Source of the DNA: an uncultured Prevotella sp.
GTDB lineage: Bacteria > Bacteroidota > Bacteroidia > Bacteroidales > Bacteroidaceae
Direction: 5' to 3'
DNA: 47,542 nt
Assembly (NCBI GenBank): GCA_945830345.1
Contig: CALZYS010000005.1
Span: 1 to 47,542, forward strand
The position numbers were made by a program, and so were the translations under genes. The notes below the pieces were generated by a model. That model was not told the origin of the DNA, did no database searches, and saw only the letters and a program-made list of their open reading frames with translations. Below are positions 1 to 12,092 of this stretch, piece by piece (position 1 is the stretch's first letter; each line of letters opens with the position of its first letter).

Positions 1-49
1 CCAAGAAAAATATGAAAAACTTTCTGTAATCCCATTCTCTTCCCTTCGC

Positions 50-428
50 CTACATCGCCAACAGCATCACCAGCATCTCCCTCAACGACAAACCCTCCGC
101 AGCAATGCCGGCATCGTCATCTACGTATGCCACAATCTTATGCTCCACAAGAAAATCCATCAACTCGTGCCGATACTCCCTATTTTGCGCTATCACCCAC
201 AAGTCGTCGTCAAGAAAAGCATAGCTCACATACCTCTTTATCCATCCCTCTCCCGGAGACGATGTCGCCATTTCCCCGCACTTCCATGTCAACTTCCAGA
301 ATTCGTCCGTCTTCATGTAATACCATGTGTAATACATCGGCGTGAGGTTCTCCTGCCCTCGCCTTCATGAAGAAGGTGCGGAAAGTGCCATCATATATTG
401 GTTTCACGTCGTCATACTCTATGATCAT
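50..428 (-). pseudogene. Frameshifted small gene of unknown function
   Basis: Two overlapping minus-strand frames each look protein-like over only half their length. The 428-210 frame gives a good N-terminal half (MIIEYDDVKPIYDG, then VLHEDGRILEVDMEV). The 337-50 frame gives a good C-terminal half (RYVSYAFLDDDLWVIAQ, then LVEHKIVAYVDDDAG). Joining them by a one-base indel near 245-265, at a GGGAGAGGG-like tract, gives one acidic protein of about 125 residues ending at the stop at 50-52. I do not recognise the family and see no signal peptide or membrane segment. It lies beyond the leader-distal end of the CRISPR array. A sequencing error, or one of the two frames being the only real gene, would explain it equally well. 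Confidence 0.35.
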
Positions 429-478
429 GCCTTATCAAGAGTCACATCTGTGATAACGGATATAGATCTGGACCATGA

Positions 479-4395
<3,917 letters not shown>

Positions 4396-4564
4396 ACTAC
4401 ATTATTTATAATTCTCTTTTACAATAAGTTACAACACTCTTTTTGCGAAAGAGCTAAATAATATTATTCATTATGTGATAATATCTATAATTTATATCTA
4501 ATCAACTGATAATCAACGTTTGCGAATACTCAGTCTAATATGTATCACATAACTTTCGCATCTG
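4396..4564 (-). promoter_or_regulatory. CRISPR leader
   Basis: This strongly AT-rich gene-free stretch lies between the end of cas2 and the first leader-proximal repeat, where a leader is expected from repeat orientation. On the minus strand it carries GCGAAAG near its cas2 end and CTTTCGCAAAAAG about 50 bp before the first repeat, an inverted pair that could be a protein-binding or integration-anchoring site. I could not pick out a convincing -33/-7 promoter by eye. Leader function is inferred from position and composition. Confidence 0.75.
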
Positions 4565-4855
4565 TTATATTATTATTGCATCATTCACATCAAAAGATGT
4601 CTCTACACCCATCACCTCTACACGTCTGTTCTCGTTACGATTGAGATGATAAATGCGAATACTGTCTAATGAATTGTCAATGATTTCCTTTATCCGATCC
4701 TTCAAGACACATAGTTGCACCTCTGTCAGCTCGCATTCGAATACAGAGTTTTGCACCCGTTGACCATAGTCGAGACATGCTTTAGCAACTCTACGCAAAC
4801 GTCGTTGCCCTGATTTATCAGTTGTATCCACATCGTATGTCACAAGTATATACAT
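4565..4855 (-). CDS. cas2: CRISPR-associated endoribonuclease/integration subunit Cas2
   Basis: The 96-residue protein opens with the Cas2 beta strand MYILVTYDVDT, whose aspartate sits where the family's metal-binding residue lies, followed by the RLRRVAKACLDYGQRVQNSV segment typical of Cas2. Length matches the family. Cas2 dimers bridge Cas1 dimers in the spacer-integration complex; the nuclease activity is usually dispensable. It is the last cas gene, 6 bp downstream of cas1 and next to the leader, the usual I-C order. The C-terminus (VETSFDVNDAIII) is standard for Bacteroidales-type I-C Cas2. Confidence 0.96.
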   Translation of the reverse strand: MYILVTYDVDTTDKSGQRRLRRVAKACLDYGQRVQNSVFECELTEVQLCVLKDRIKEIIDNSLDSIRIYHLNRNENRRVEVMGVETSFDVNDAIII

Positions 4856-4861
4856 ATGCCT

Positions 4862-5884
4862 TTATTTTATTAAAAATACAGGATAATCGTCAATGTCTTT
4901 TCTAATATATCTCGCCAACATCATGGCTTGTACGTATGGCAAAAGACCTATCTCCACTTTTTCATTGAGATAAGGATGTATTATAGTCTCACGCTTGCGG
5001 TTCTGCCATGCCGTAAGAAAGGTTTTGCGCCCCTTGTCTGTCATGATAACCCCATTGTCTCCTTGATAAAGAAAGTCTTTGGGAGTTATCTGGCGTTTAT
5101 TGATAAGCGACAACACAAAACGGTCTCCAAGGTATGCCCTGAATTCTTCTATCATGTCAAGAGCGAGCGAAGTGCGCCCAGGACGTAGTGAATGAAGGAA
5201 ACCCACGTATGGGTCAAGCCCCACTGTTTCGAGAGCCGCTGTACAATCGTTTGCTATCAACGTATATGCCAATGACAGCATGGCATTGACGGCATCCTTT
5301 GGCGGACGGCGGTTTCTGCCATTAAACGGGAATGACTCTTTCTGGTTGAGAATGAGTTTAGGCAGGACATCAAAATATGTATTTGATGCCATGCCTTCAA
5401 ACCCCATCAGCCGTGTCTTATCCTCCGCATTGAGGGCATAGCGTTTGTTCGTGTCAAGTATCTTGACAGCCTCTTCCACTTCTTGACATTCACCATAATC
5501 GCGTATGTATCTTCTAAGGATGTTACGATAGTTCTGTATCTTGGCTCCAATCATGAGTTTGGCAACATGCAACGACCATTCTTCATCATCGGACAAGACA
5601 TACTGAGCTTTACGCAGAAGGACATTGCCATGAGTAGCACCTTGAACACGACTTACGAATCTTCCATGAGGAGACAAGAAGGTGAGCGAAATGCCACTGT
5701 CACTGCATAGCTTCATCAGACCAGGGCTTGCCCCCATATATCCAAAGGTGACGATTCCCTCGATATTAATCGCCGGAATACGAAATACCTCCTGCTGCTT
5801 GACAGACACTACAACATTCTGTCCATCTTTACTTAGATAGGCTTCAGGTGTCGTTACATATAGTGTATTCAATAATTTTCTCAT
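4862..5884 (-). CDS. cas1: CRISPR-associated integrase Cas1 (type I-C)
   Basis: The 340-residue protein matches the usual length of I-C Cas1. The N-terminal beta domain starts MRKLLNTLYVTTPEAYLS. The C-terminal helical domain holds the expected metal-site residues: a glutamate in LMGFEGMAS, a histidine in YVGFLHSLRPGR and an aspartate in LALDMIEEFR. Cas1 with Cas2 captures prespacers and inserts them at the leader-repeat junction. The start overlaps the end of cas4 by 4 bp, so the two are translationally coupled. This agrees with Cas4 working with Cas1 in PAM-dependent prespacer trimming in I-C systems. Confidence 0.97.
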   Translation of the reverse strand: MRKLLNTLYVTTPEAYLSKDGQNVVVSVKQQEVFRIPAINIEGIVTFGYMGASPGLMKLCSDSGISLTFLSPHGRFVSRVQGATHGNVLLRKAQYVLSDDEEWSLHVAKLMIGAKIQNYRNILRRYIRDYGECQEVEEAVKILDTNKRYALNAEDKTRLMGFEGMASNTYFDVLPKLILNQKESFPFNGRNRRPPKDAVNAMLSLAYTLIANDCTAALETVGLDPYVGFLHSLRPGRTSLALDMIEEFRAYLGDRFVLSLINKRQITPKDFLYQGDNGVIMTDKGRKTFLTAWQNRKRETIIHPYLNEKVEIGLLPYVQAMMLARYIRKDIDDYPVFLIK

Positions 5885-6543
5885 GCCATCAAGTTGTTAT
5901 TTAGATAAGTAGCAACGTCGCCACAATCATTTATTTCAGGCAAACAGATATTCTTCAGCGAACACTTGTCGCAATGCTTTCCTTTGGTTGCCAATGGAAT
6001 CTCTCTGCTTTGATAGGTATTGTGCATTTCCTTGGCACATTCTCTTACGATGTCACGCAGCCTTGGAGTGATTTCCACCTCAACCCTATGACGTATCTCG
6101 CCATAGAAGAAGGCTCCGTATGCTACATGTATGGAATACATTTCTTCAAGACACATGGCTTGGGCAGCCAATTGTACTTCGTCCACCTCGTTCTTCTTTG
6201 GCTTTCCATGCTTGTATTCCACAGGCACAGGCAGCCAATGCCCCGGGTATTTCGGATGCTGGATGGTATCAGCGATATCATCGGATGGCAGCAGTTCTAT
6301 AGCATCGCTGATGCCGTAGAGTCCAAGTTCATGGGAAGCGATATTGACAGAGCGAAGAGTGATGTGGTCGCCATACTTCTGACGATAGAACGGGTCGTCA
6401 ACATGCTTGTGCAGCAGTTGTCCTTCAATCGTCAGCCGATTGTCGTCCCACTGCTGCTCAAGATGTATGAGAGCCCATTGTCGGGGGCAGAACCTGTAGT
6501 GCTGTATCCCCGACAACATCAGCATATCGTCTTCGCTATACAT
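5881..6543 (-). CDS. cas4: CRISPR-associated RecB-like nuclease Cas4
   Basis: The 220-residue protein has the Cas4 layout. An N-terminal cysteine (QHYRFCPRQWAL) and a C-terminal cysteine trio (KHCDKCSLKNICLPE) would ligate the Fe-S cluster, and the RecB-type motif VPVEYKHGKPK lies between. Cas4 trims prespacers and checks the PAM before Cas1-Cas2 integration. It lies 2 bp after cas7 and overlaps cas1 by 4 bp. The antisense ORF 5974-6609 (+) is a shadow. The family is certain from motifs and position; the PAM recognised cannot be read from this window. Confidence 0.96.
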   Translation of the reverse strand: MYSEDDMLMLSGIQHYRFCPRQWALIHLEQQWDDNRLTIEGQLLHKHVDDPFYRQKYGDHITLRSVNIASHELGLYGISDAIELLPSDDIADTIQHPKYPGHWLPVPVEYKHGKPKKNEVDEVQLAAQAMCLEEMYSIHVAYGAFFYGEIRHRVEVEITPRLRDIVRECAKEMHNTYQSREIPLATKGKHCDKCSLKNICLPEINDCGDVATYLNNNLMA

Positions 6544-6545
6544 TA

Positions 6546-7490
6546 TTATATAAGCTCTTCTACTTCGACGTTTGCAGGCAAACCTGCCTTGTCTATTGTT
6601 ACGGTGTAATCGCTGAAGGAGCGAGGGAATTCTACGTTCTCCTTCTTTTCAACCTTTACAAGGTCGAACAACTGCCCTGCTCTTGCGTTTCCCATGGGTG
6701 AATCATGCTTAAATACTATCAATGCCCTTGGGTTCATTTCTCCTCTTGCAGCGGCATGGTCATTCTCAAAAGCATTCATTATTGCTTGGAATAGCAAATC
6801 CTTGTCCTCTTCCGAAAAACCAGTCTTTGCTGCATCCGTTGCAGAGATAAATCCATGCATACGGTATAGGCCATAACTAACGGTATTCTTGTTACCGATA
6901 GTATTATTTTTATCTTCAGCATCAGATGCTTTTGTTACACAGCAACGTGTCACAGAATGAGATTTTGCATCAACAGGGTCTATAGAACGAGCAAATGTCA
7001 TCTGAACAGGACCACGCACAACACCAAGTCCCTTTATCTTTTTCTTTGAATCTTTTTTCTTGGATTTTTTGTCTTTGCCGGCACCTTCTGTGGTGTCTTC
7101 ATTCGAATCACTGCCTGCTTTCTCTTCTCCAGTACTCATTACTGCCCCGAATGTACGAATATCAAAATACTGTTCGCACATCTTCTTTCGACCTAAAGCA
7201 ACTGCTTTCTTTTCATCTTCTTCCTCCCCGTCTGCCTCATTCCTCTTTTTGTCAATAAGAGGATTCAACACATTTCCCTCACGAATGAAAATATCGTAAG
7301 GAGATGCAAGGTCTTTGAGCAACTGCACATAATTACGAATCTTACGCTTGATGCATACATCTGTCACCAATCCATGATTGGTTTCCTCATCTGTACGAGG
7401 CATGTTGTCGAAATCAGGGTCACCATTAGGATTTCCATCTTTTACATCAAAGAGGAAAACAAAGTCATAACGATTCTTAATTGTTGTCAT
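6546..7490 (-). CDS. cas7: Type I-C Cascade backbone Cas7 (Csd2), with a lysine-rich insertion
   Basis: The N-terminus (NRYDFVFLFDVKDGNPNGDP, then NMPRTDEETNHGLVTDVCIK) is the Csd2/Cas7 signature, and RGPVQMTFARSIDPV and ESPMGNARAGQLFD-like segments follow the family. Copies of Cas7 coat the crRNA spacer in the I-C Cascade. Between FGAVMSTGEE and VVRGPVQ, where family members I recall have only a few residues, there is a hydrophilic insertion of roughly 35 residues ending in KKSKKKDSKKKIK. A second acidic patch (GEEEDEKK) sits just before it. The reading frame is intact. The gene lies 20 bp downstream of cas8c and 2 bp upstream of cas4. Confidence 0.96.
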   Translation of the reverse strand: MTTIKNRYDFVFLFDVKDGNPNGDPDFDNMPRTDEETNHGLVTDVCIKRKIRNYVQLLKDLASPYDIFIREGNVLNPLIDKKRNEADGEEEDEKKAVALGRKKMCEQYFDIRTFGAVMSTGEEKAGSDSNEDTTEGAGKDKKSKKKDSKKKIKGLGVVRGPVQMTFARSIDPVDAKSHSVTRCCVTKASDAEDKNNTIGNKNTVSYGLYRMHGFISATDAAKTGFSEEDKDLLFQAIMNAFENDHAAARGEMNPRALIVFKHDSPMGNARAGQLFDLVKVEKKENVEFPRSFSDYTVTIDKAGLPANVEVEELI

Positions 7491-7510
7491 AATTATTTCT
7501 GTTTAAAATG

Positions 7511-7864
7511 TTAATCATTGCTATTTTCGTTTTTCTTGTAGGCATATTGGTGGTAATAACCAAGAGCGAATTCCCCACGTTCAGTAAGTGTAAGTCTCTC
7601 AGGGAAATGCTCTATTCTTGATACTATTCCTGTGATAGACTTAGTATATGCACCCTTTGTCTTTTTTTGATATACAGGAACATATTTGGTCAACAAGATA
7701 CTCATAGCCCTGCTTGGGTTACTCGATGCTGAGGCAAAGAATCTGTCCTTAATGGAACTGTTGACTTCACCTTGGGCTGTGTATTGCAATTGGCAAATCA
7801 AAGCAAATAAACGTCCGCAAAGATATGCTTTGCTTTCATTCTTTTCGTCTAATTCTTTCTTCAT
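7511..7864 (-). CDS. Candidate internally translated small subunit Cas11c
   Basis: Type I-C systems are known to make a small subunit, Cas11c, from an internal start inside cas8c. An in-frame ATG lies at residue 433 of Cas8c (MKKELDEKNESKAYLCGRLF). It would give a 117-residue, mostly helical product that begins just before a GRLFALICQLQ segment like the one at the start of known Cas11c proteins. Size and position fit the family. No ribosome-binding site can be judged because Bacteroidetes rarely use Shine-Dalgarno sequences, so this is inference from homology of arrangement. Confidence 0.45.
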   Translation of the reverse strand: MKKELDEKNESKAYLCGRLFALICQLQYTAQGEVNSSIKDRFFASASSNPSRAMSILLTKYVPVYQKKTKGAYTKSITGIVSRIEHFPERLTLTERGEFALGYYHQYAYKKNENSND

Positions 7865-9160
7865 ATAATATGTTTTTTTGATGTTTCGATTTAATACTAA
7901 TCGTATTACAGTTGATTTTTCAGGACTGAAATAATCGTGCTCAATTTGTGTCAATACTGATTGCAAAATCATTAATGGCAAAGATGTATTAGTCAACGCA
8001 GCATGCCACAATATGGCACCTATTCTTGCCTTGGCCTTAACGTCACTCTGTGTAGGTTTTGTTTTCTTTTTGATACAACTATTGAGAATGCTATTAATTC
8101 CAGGATAGAATGTTTCACCATCTTTGATTGTTGCAATATCTTCAAACCATTGTTGCAGGTTCTTTTGGTATTGAGAAACACTTATCGCCATCCAGTCCCT
8201 TACTGCGATGCGAGCAGCAGCAGAGGACATCGTGCAACAATAAAAATAGTTTTCCAACTCACTATTAACTCTTTGGTTGTCTCCTGTTATTATTGAAGAA
8301 AACAGTTTCCTAACTCTATCTTCTGTTGGCTGGCAAATATCAGAGAAGGGATCAATGTCATCGTTTGGCTCTTTCGTCCAAAACAATGCAATAGTATCAT
8401 CACTAATTTTTTGACGGTTTGAATACTTGAATTTAGTTTCTCCTTTTTCTAAAGTAATATTATGCCCATTCCCTGCAAGATATTGAAGCGCCTCAATGTA
8501 ATTCCTTGCACAATTAGTACATATCCCAGAATTCAAATTACCCTTGAGATTATATGATTCAAAGGCATTCGTATTGTATGAAACCAACATACTACCGGCT
8601 GTTTGACCTTTGGGCAATTTAACCGAACCATGTGGTTCATCGAGAATTGGATAGTTATTCGTTCCGCACACGGCACACAGACGGTCTCCTTGTTTTTTTG
8701 AACTCAGACCTTCTTCGTATTTCTTCTTTATTGCATTTCTTACACTTTCGTTGGATAAAAGGCGTTCGGAATCGACCATAAAAGTCAAATTACCCTTCTG
8801 TTTTGCTTGGGGCAATTCTAAAAATGCTTTGCGAACCTTTTCAACTTCTTTTGGTTTGTCATAAAATGAAAACACAGGAGACAGTTCTTGAACATTTTTG
8901 TATTCAGCCAATTTTGATAGATACTTTTCATGTTTATCCACATCAAACCCTAAAGTTTCTTCTGGCTTATCAAGCAACAATCTGGCCTTACCCTTTTTGG
9001 ATGTAAGGTTCTCTGCTTCAATAATCTCATTACATGGGATTATTTGATTAAGAAAGTTTCCTTCTTTATCTATTATGATATCCCAACTGCATTTTTCTTC
9101 TTTCAATGCATCATGTCCTTTGCGGACTCTTTTGCCAAGTTCAACTAATTCTGCAAACAT
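7511..9160 (-). CDS. cas8c: Type I-C Cascade large subunit Cas8c (Csd1)
   Basis: The 549-residue protein sits between cas5c and cas7, the fixed I-C position. It has a zinc-ribbon-like pair (CAVCGTNNYP around residue 195 and GICTNCARNYIEAL further on) and the Csd1-type N-terminus GKRVRKGHDALKEEKCSW. Cas8c recognises the PAM and starts R-loop formation. The C-terminal helical part resembles the small-subunit region that other I-C systems also express separately (see the next entry). The start codon is 2 bp after cas5c and no better start is visible. The gene is more AT-rich than the housekeeping genes to its right. Confidence 0.95.
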   Translation of the reverse strand: MFAELVELGKRVRKGHDALKEEKCSWDIIIDKEGNFLNQIIPCNEIIEAENLTSKKGKARLLLDKPEETLGFDVDKHEKYLSKLAEYKNVQELSPVFSFYDKPKEVEKVRKAFLELPQAKQKGNLTFMVDSERLLSNESVRNAIKKKYEEGLSSKKQGDRLCAVCGTNNYPILDEPHGSVKLPKGQTAGSMLVSYNTNAFESYNLKGNLNSGICTNCARNYIEALQYLAGNGHNITLEKGETKFKYSNRQKISDDTIALFWTKEPNDDIDPFSDICQPTEDRVRKLFSSIITGDNQRVNSELENYFYCCTMSSAAARIAVRDWMAISVSQYQKNLQQWFEDIATIKDGETFYPGINSILNSCIKKKTKPTQSDVKAKARIGAILWHAALTNTSLPLMILQSVLTQIEHDYFSPEKSTVIRLVLNRNIKKTYYMKKELDEKNESKAYLCGRLFALICQLQYTAQGEVNSSIKDRFFASASSNPSRAMSILLTKYVPVYQKKTKGAYTKSITGIVSRIEHFPERLTLTERGEFALGYYHQYAYKKNENSND

Positions 9161-9162
9161 AC

Positions 9163-9939
9163 TTATTCCTCCTTTTTGTTAAAGTCATACAATATGCTAT
9201 TTACAAAATCATCTTGTTTTGCACGCAAATGAGACGTTGATAGCATCTGCTGATTCAGTTCGTCAGGACAGATCAATGTACTATTGCGTACAACTGCATC
9301 ATGCATGTAGATGGGCTTTGCATTATGGTCTTTGTCATACCATACATCGAACAACATGCTACCAATCGGATATGTCAGATTCAGCTCGTTTGCACGATTT
9401 TCATCTTCCTGTGTTACAGGGAAGAACTCACATGAGAACTCGCGAGTTCCCAGATAAGGCTGATGCCAACACTGTCCTTTATTCAAACGACGAATAAACA
9501 TATCACGATATTTAACTATAGGTTCACAAGGCTTTCTGCCTTCTTTCTTATCTCTGTCCTTCACTTTCTGGATATTTGCTTCAGACATAAAGATAGTAGC
9601 TTCAATAATGTATTCCACATCACGAAGTACAATGCTATTTCGTTGTGCACGATTTTTTGGTGAACCTTTAGCATCTATTGCCGTTATGTCAATAGGCGTA
9701 CCACTTTGTATGCTGCTAAGTTCATTTCTTTTAAAAGAAGAGAATGCAATGGGTTTCAAAACTCTAATACTCTTTACCACCCATTGAAACTCTGGCTTCC
9801 AAAGGATACACTCCAACACACCTCGGGCAGCCGAAGGTGTCATACACGGATATGTCATTCGCTCTACTTTCAGAGCTGGTTGGGTAAAACAGGCGTATTC
9901 ACCCTTAACCCTAACTTTTACTGTATTTACGTCAATCAT
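9163..9939 (-). CDS. cas5c: Type I-C Cascade subunit and crRNA-processing enzyme Cas5c (Cas5d)
   Basis: The 258-residue protein begins VKVRVKGEYACFTQPALKVE and continues MTYPCMTPSAARGVLECILW, the RAMP fold N-terminus shared by Cas5d/Cas5c. In I-C systems this protein replaces Cas6: it cuts the repeat at the base of its stem, leaving an 11-nt 5' handle, and caps the 5' end of the crRNA in Cascade. The 11 nt after the stem in this array agree with that. The start overlaps cas3 by 4 bp and the stop is 2 bp before cas8c, so the effector genes form one tightly coupled unit. Confidence 0.95.
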   Translation of the reverse strand: MIDVNTVKVRVKGEYACFTQPALKVERMTYPCMTPSAARGVLECILWKPEFQWVVKSIRVLKPIAFSSFKRNELSSIQSGTPIDITAIDAKGSPKNRAQRNSIVLRDVEYIIEATIFMSEANIQKVKDRDKKEGRKPCEPIVKYRDMFIRRLNKGQCWHQPYLGTREFSCEFFPVTQEDENRANELNLTYPIGSMLFDVWYDKDHNAKPIYMHDAVVRNSTLICPDELNQQMLSTSHLRAKQDDFVNSILYDFNKKEE

Positions 9940-12092
9940 ATATAATAAATTTCATCTTCGTTACTTAATCCCGTGTCTTTCGAATATGCTCCAAACCAAA
10001 TCTTGACACCATTTGGTGTTTCTGCGATTTTATAAGCATTATTCTTCGTAAACCAATCAAAGACTTGAACACTATACTGAGCTATTTGTTGATAGTCTTT
10101 TCGGCTAAGATATTCCTTATCTTTTATTGAATTGTACAGGTGTTTGCTATCATTATCATATTGATAAATAAACAACGTTGTTGTTTTACTATTTATTATA
10201 TGATACATACCTGCTACATCTTGGAACATCAATTCTTTTCTCTTGGATGTTATCAAGTCTTTCTCAACGTATAGACTGATTATCTTTGTATAATATTCAG
10301 AATAGAATTCTGCATCTGTTAGTCGGTTTTCATTGCCTTGATAGCACAACTGCGCATATTTTGCAAATGTCTCATATTGACGTGATGGCTGACTTTGGTC
10401 TTCTAATTGGAACAAATACACTTGCCCTTCCTTCAATTTACCCTCTCTATTGCAACGACCTGCAGATTGAATAATGGATTCCAATGGAGCCAATTCTCTG
10501 AATACCACAGGAAAGTCTATATCAACACCTGCCTCTATAAGCTGAGTGGAACAGAGTATTAGCTTTTCCCCATTCTCCAACATTTGTCTGACCTTATTGA
10601 TAACCTCCATTCTGTGTATTTGGCACATATTGGTTGAAAGATGAAGTACAGGTATTTCGCTTCGATTTTTCAAACATTCAAACAGTGCCATTGCTTTTTT
10701 CTTCGTATTACACACAATGAGCACGGAGTCTTTTTGTTCCACCACACAATCCGCAATGCTTTCGAACGATTGGGCTTTGTAATCATCAAGAGCATTGTAT
10801 CTGACTCGCTTGGTGGAAGCAAAAATAGATGCAGGATTCTCGACAAGTGGCATAATATAATCAATTCCGCTGAAATCATGCCTCGTCTGGAAATCTGGCT
10901 GTGTGGCAGTACAGAATAAAAAACTGCATCGGCAAAGGTGCAACATATCGTTTAGCATCTTCATTGTACATTCGGCAAGATTTACCGGTAAAGTTTGAAT
11001 CTCATCGAATATTACTATTGAGTCTTGCAGATTATGCAACTTACGGCATTTTATACGTTGATTAGAGAATAGCGACTCAAAAAATTGAACTGCCGTAGTG
11101 ATTACGATAGGATAATCCCAGTTTTCCGTCGCCAAATATTTGGAATCCTTGCAATAGGTTTCTTCATCGTTTGCTTCTTCATAAATCACATTTGAATGAT
11201 GTTCGAGAATCACATCATAATCTTTGAATGTGGTCTTTAACTCATTGGCTGTCTGGTCAATTATGCTGATGAATGGCAGTACAATTACTATTCGTTTGAT
11301 GTTAGGATGTGCTTTTGCATGATGAAGAGCCCAGTTGAGGCTTGTCAAAGTTTTCCCCATACCTGTTGGCAATGTCATAGAGAAACACCCTTGATCCGCA
11401 TTAGCAAGACTTTGGGCGTAAAGCCTTACATCTGTACGTAATTTGTTCAGGGAAGTATCCTGTTTGAAAGATTCGAACCGCTTGTTCAAGGCTACCAAAA
11501 GAACATCAACATTAAGCGTTTTGCTTGGACGTGCATCATACTGTTCTTTTTTGAAATGTCGCTCAGTATCAAGACTGTCAGCATCAACAAGCGCACTATA
11601 AAGTAATCGTATGAATAGTTCCTTTTGAAATGTATCTCCTATTTTGTCAAACGGCCTATTGTCACACATTGGTATTATGGCTCCATCTTTTTCGAGAGTC
11701 TGTTGGATATTCTTCCACTTGTTTTCCTCTTTCGCACATATTTCCAAATCTTCAAACATAGCATCTCTGTTGGGAAGTCCAGCATGATGTCCTATTACAG
11801 GAAAGGCGATATTGATAAGTTTATTCTTTCGAGCCATATATGCGCCCCATTTTGCATGGGGTTCCTTTGTCCCATTTGATCTTATATAATTCTGAAATCT
11901 ACTGCTATATTTGCCAAGATCATGTAACAATCCACAATACGAGTATATCTCAGCAAAATCATTTGCCAAGGCAAAAGACTTCATCAACTTAGCGACACCT
12001 ACGCTGTGTTGCTTCATTGATTGTTCTTCTCCGTTACTGTTTGCTGAATGTGCAATATATCTATACTGCTTCTGTTCCATTTCTAACTTCAT
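9936..12092 (-). CDS. cas3: CRISPR helicase-nuclease Cas3 with N-terminal HD domain
   Basis: The 718-residue protein is a complete Cas3. The HD nuclease domain is in roughly residues 1-210 (HSVGVAKLMKSFA, then the metal motif CGLLHDLGKYS). A superfamily 2 helicase follows, with Walker A TLPTGMGKTLTSLNW, DExx box IVIFDEIQTLP, the SAT-like motif FLFCTATQP and motif VI IQSAGRCNREGK. Cas3 is recruited by the DNA-bound Cascade, then nicks and degrades the target strand. It overlaps cas5c by 4 bp downstream and the Bro-N gene by 4 bp upstream. Having the DExx residues as DEIQ is normal for Cas3. No truncation is seen, so interference should be functional. Confidence 0.97.
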   Translation of the reverse strand: MKLEMEQKQYRYIAHSANSNGEEQSMKQHSVGVAKLMKSFALANDFAEIYSYCGLLHDLGKYSSRFQNYIRSNGTKEPHAKWGAYMARKNKLINIAFPVIGHHAGLPNRDAMFEDLEICAKEENKWKNIQQTLEKDGAIIPMCDNRPFDKIGDTFQKELFIRLLYSALVDADSLDTERHFKKEQYDARPSKTLNVDVLLVALNKRFESFKQDTSLNKLRTDVRLYAQSLANADQGCFSMTLPTGMGKTLTSLNWALHHAKAHPNIKRIVIVLPFISIIDQTANELKTTFKDYDVILEHHSNVIYEEANDEETYCKDSKYLATENWDYPIVITTAVQFFESLFSNQRIKCRKLHNLQDSIVIFDEIQTLPVNLAECTMKMLNDMLHLCRCSFLFCTATQPDFQTRHDFSGIDYIMPLVENPASIFASTKRVRYNALDDYKAQSFESIADCVVEQKDSVLIVCNTKKKAMALFECLKNRSEIPVLHLSTNMCQIHRMEVINKVRQMLENGEKLILCSTQLIEAGVDIDFPVVFRELAPLESIIQSAGRCNREGKLKEGQVYLFQLEDQSQPSRQYETFAKYAQLCYQGNENRLTDAEFYSEYYTKIISLYVEKDLITSKRKELMFQDVAGMYHIINSKTTTLFIYQYDNDSKHLYNSIKDKEYLSRKDYQQIAQYSVQVFDWFTKNNAYKIAETPNGVKIWFGAYSKDTGLSNEDEIYYI

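Noticed and set aside
5974-6609. 211-residue plus-strand ORF antisense to cas4
   Set aside because: cas4 on the other strand has its full cysteine cluster and correct operon spacing.
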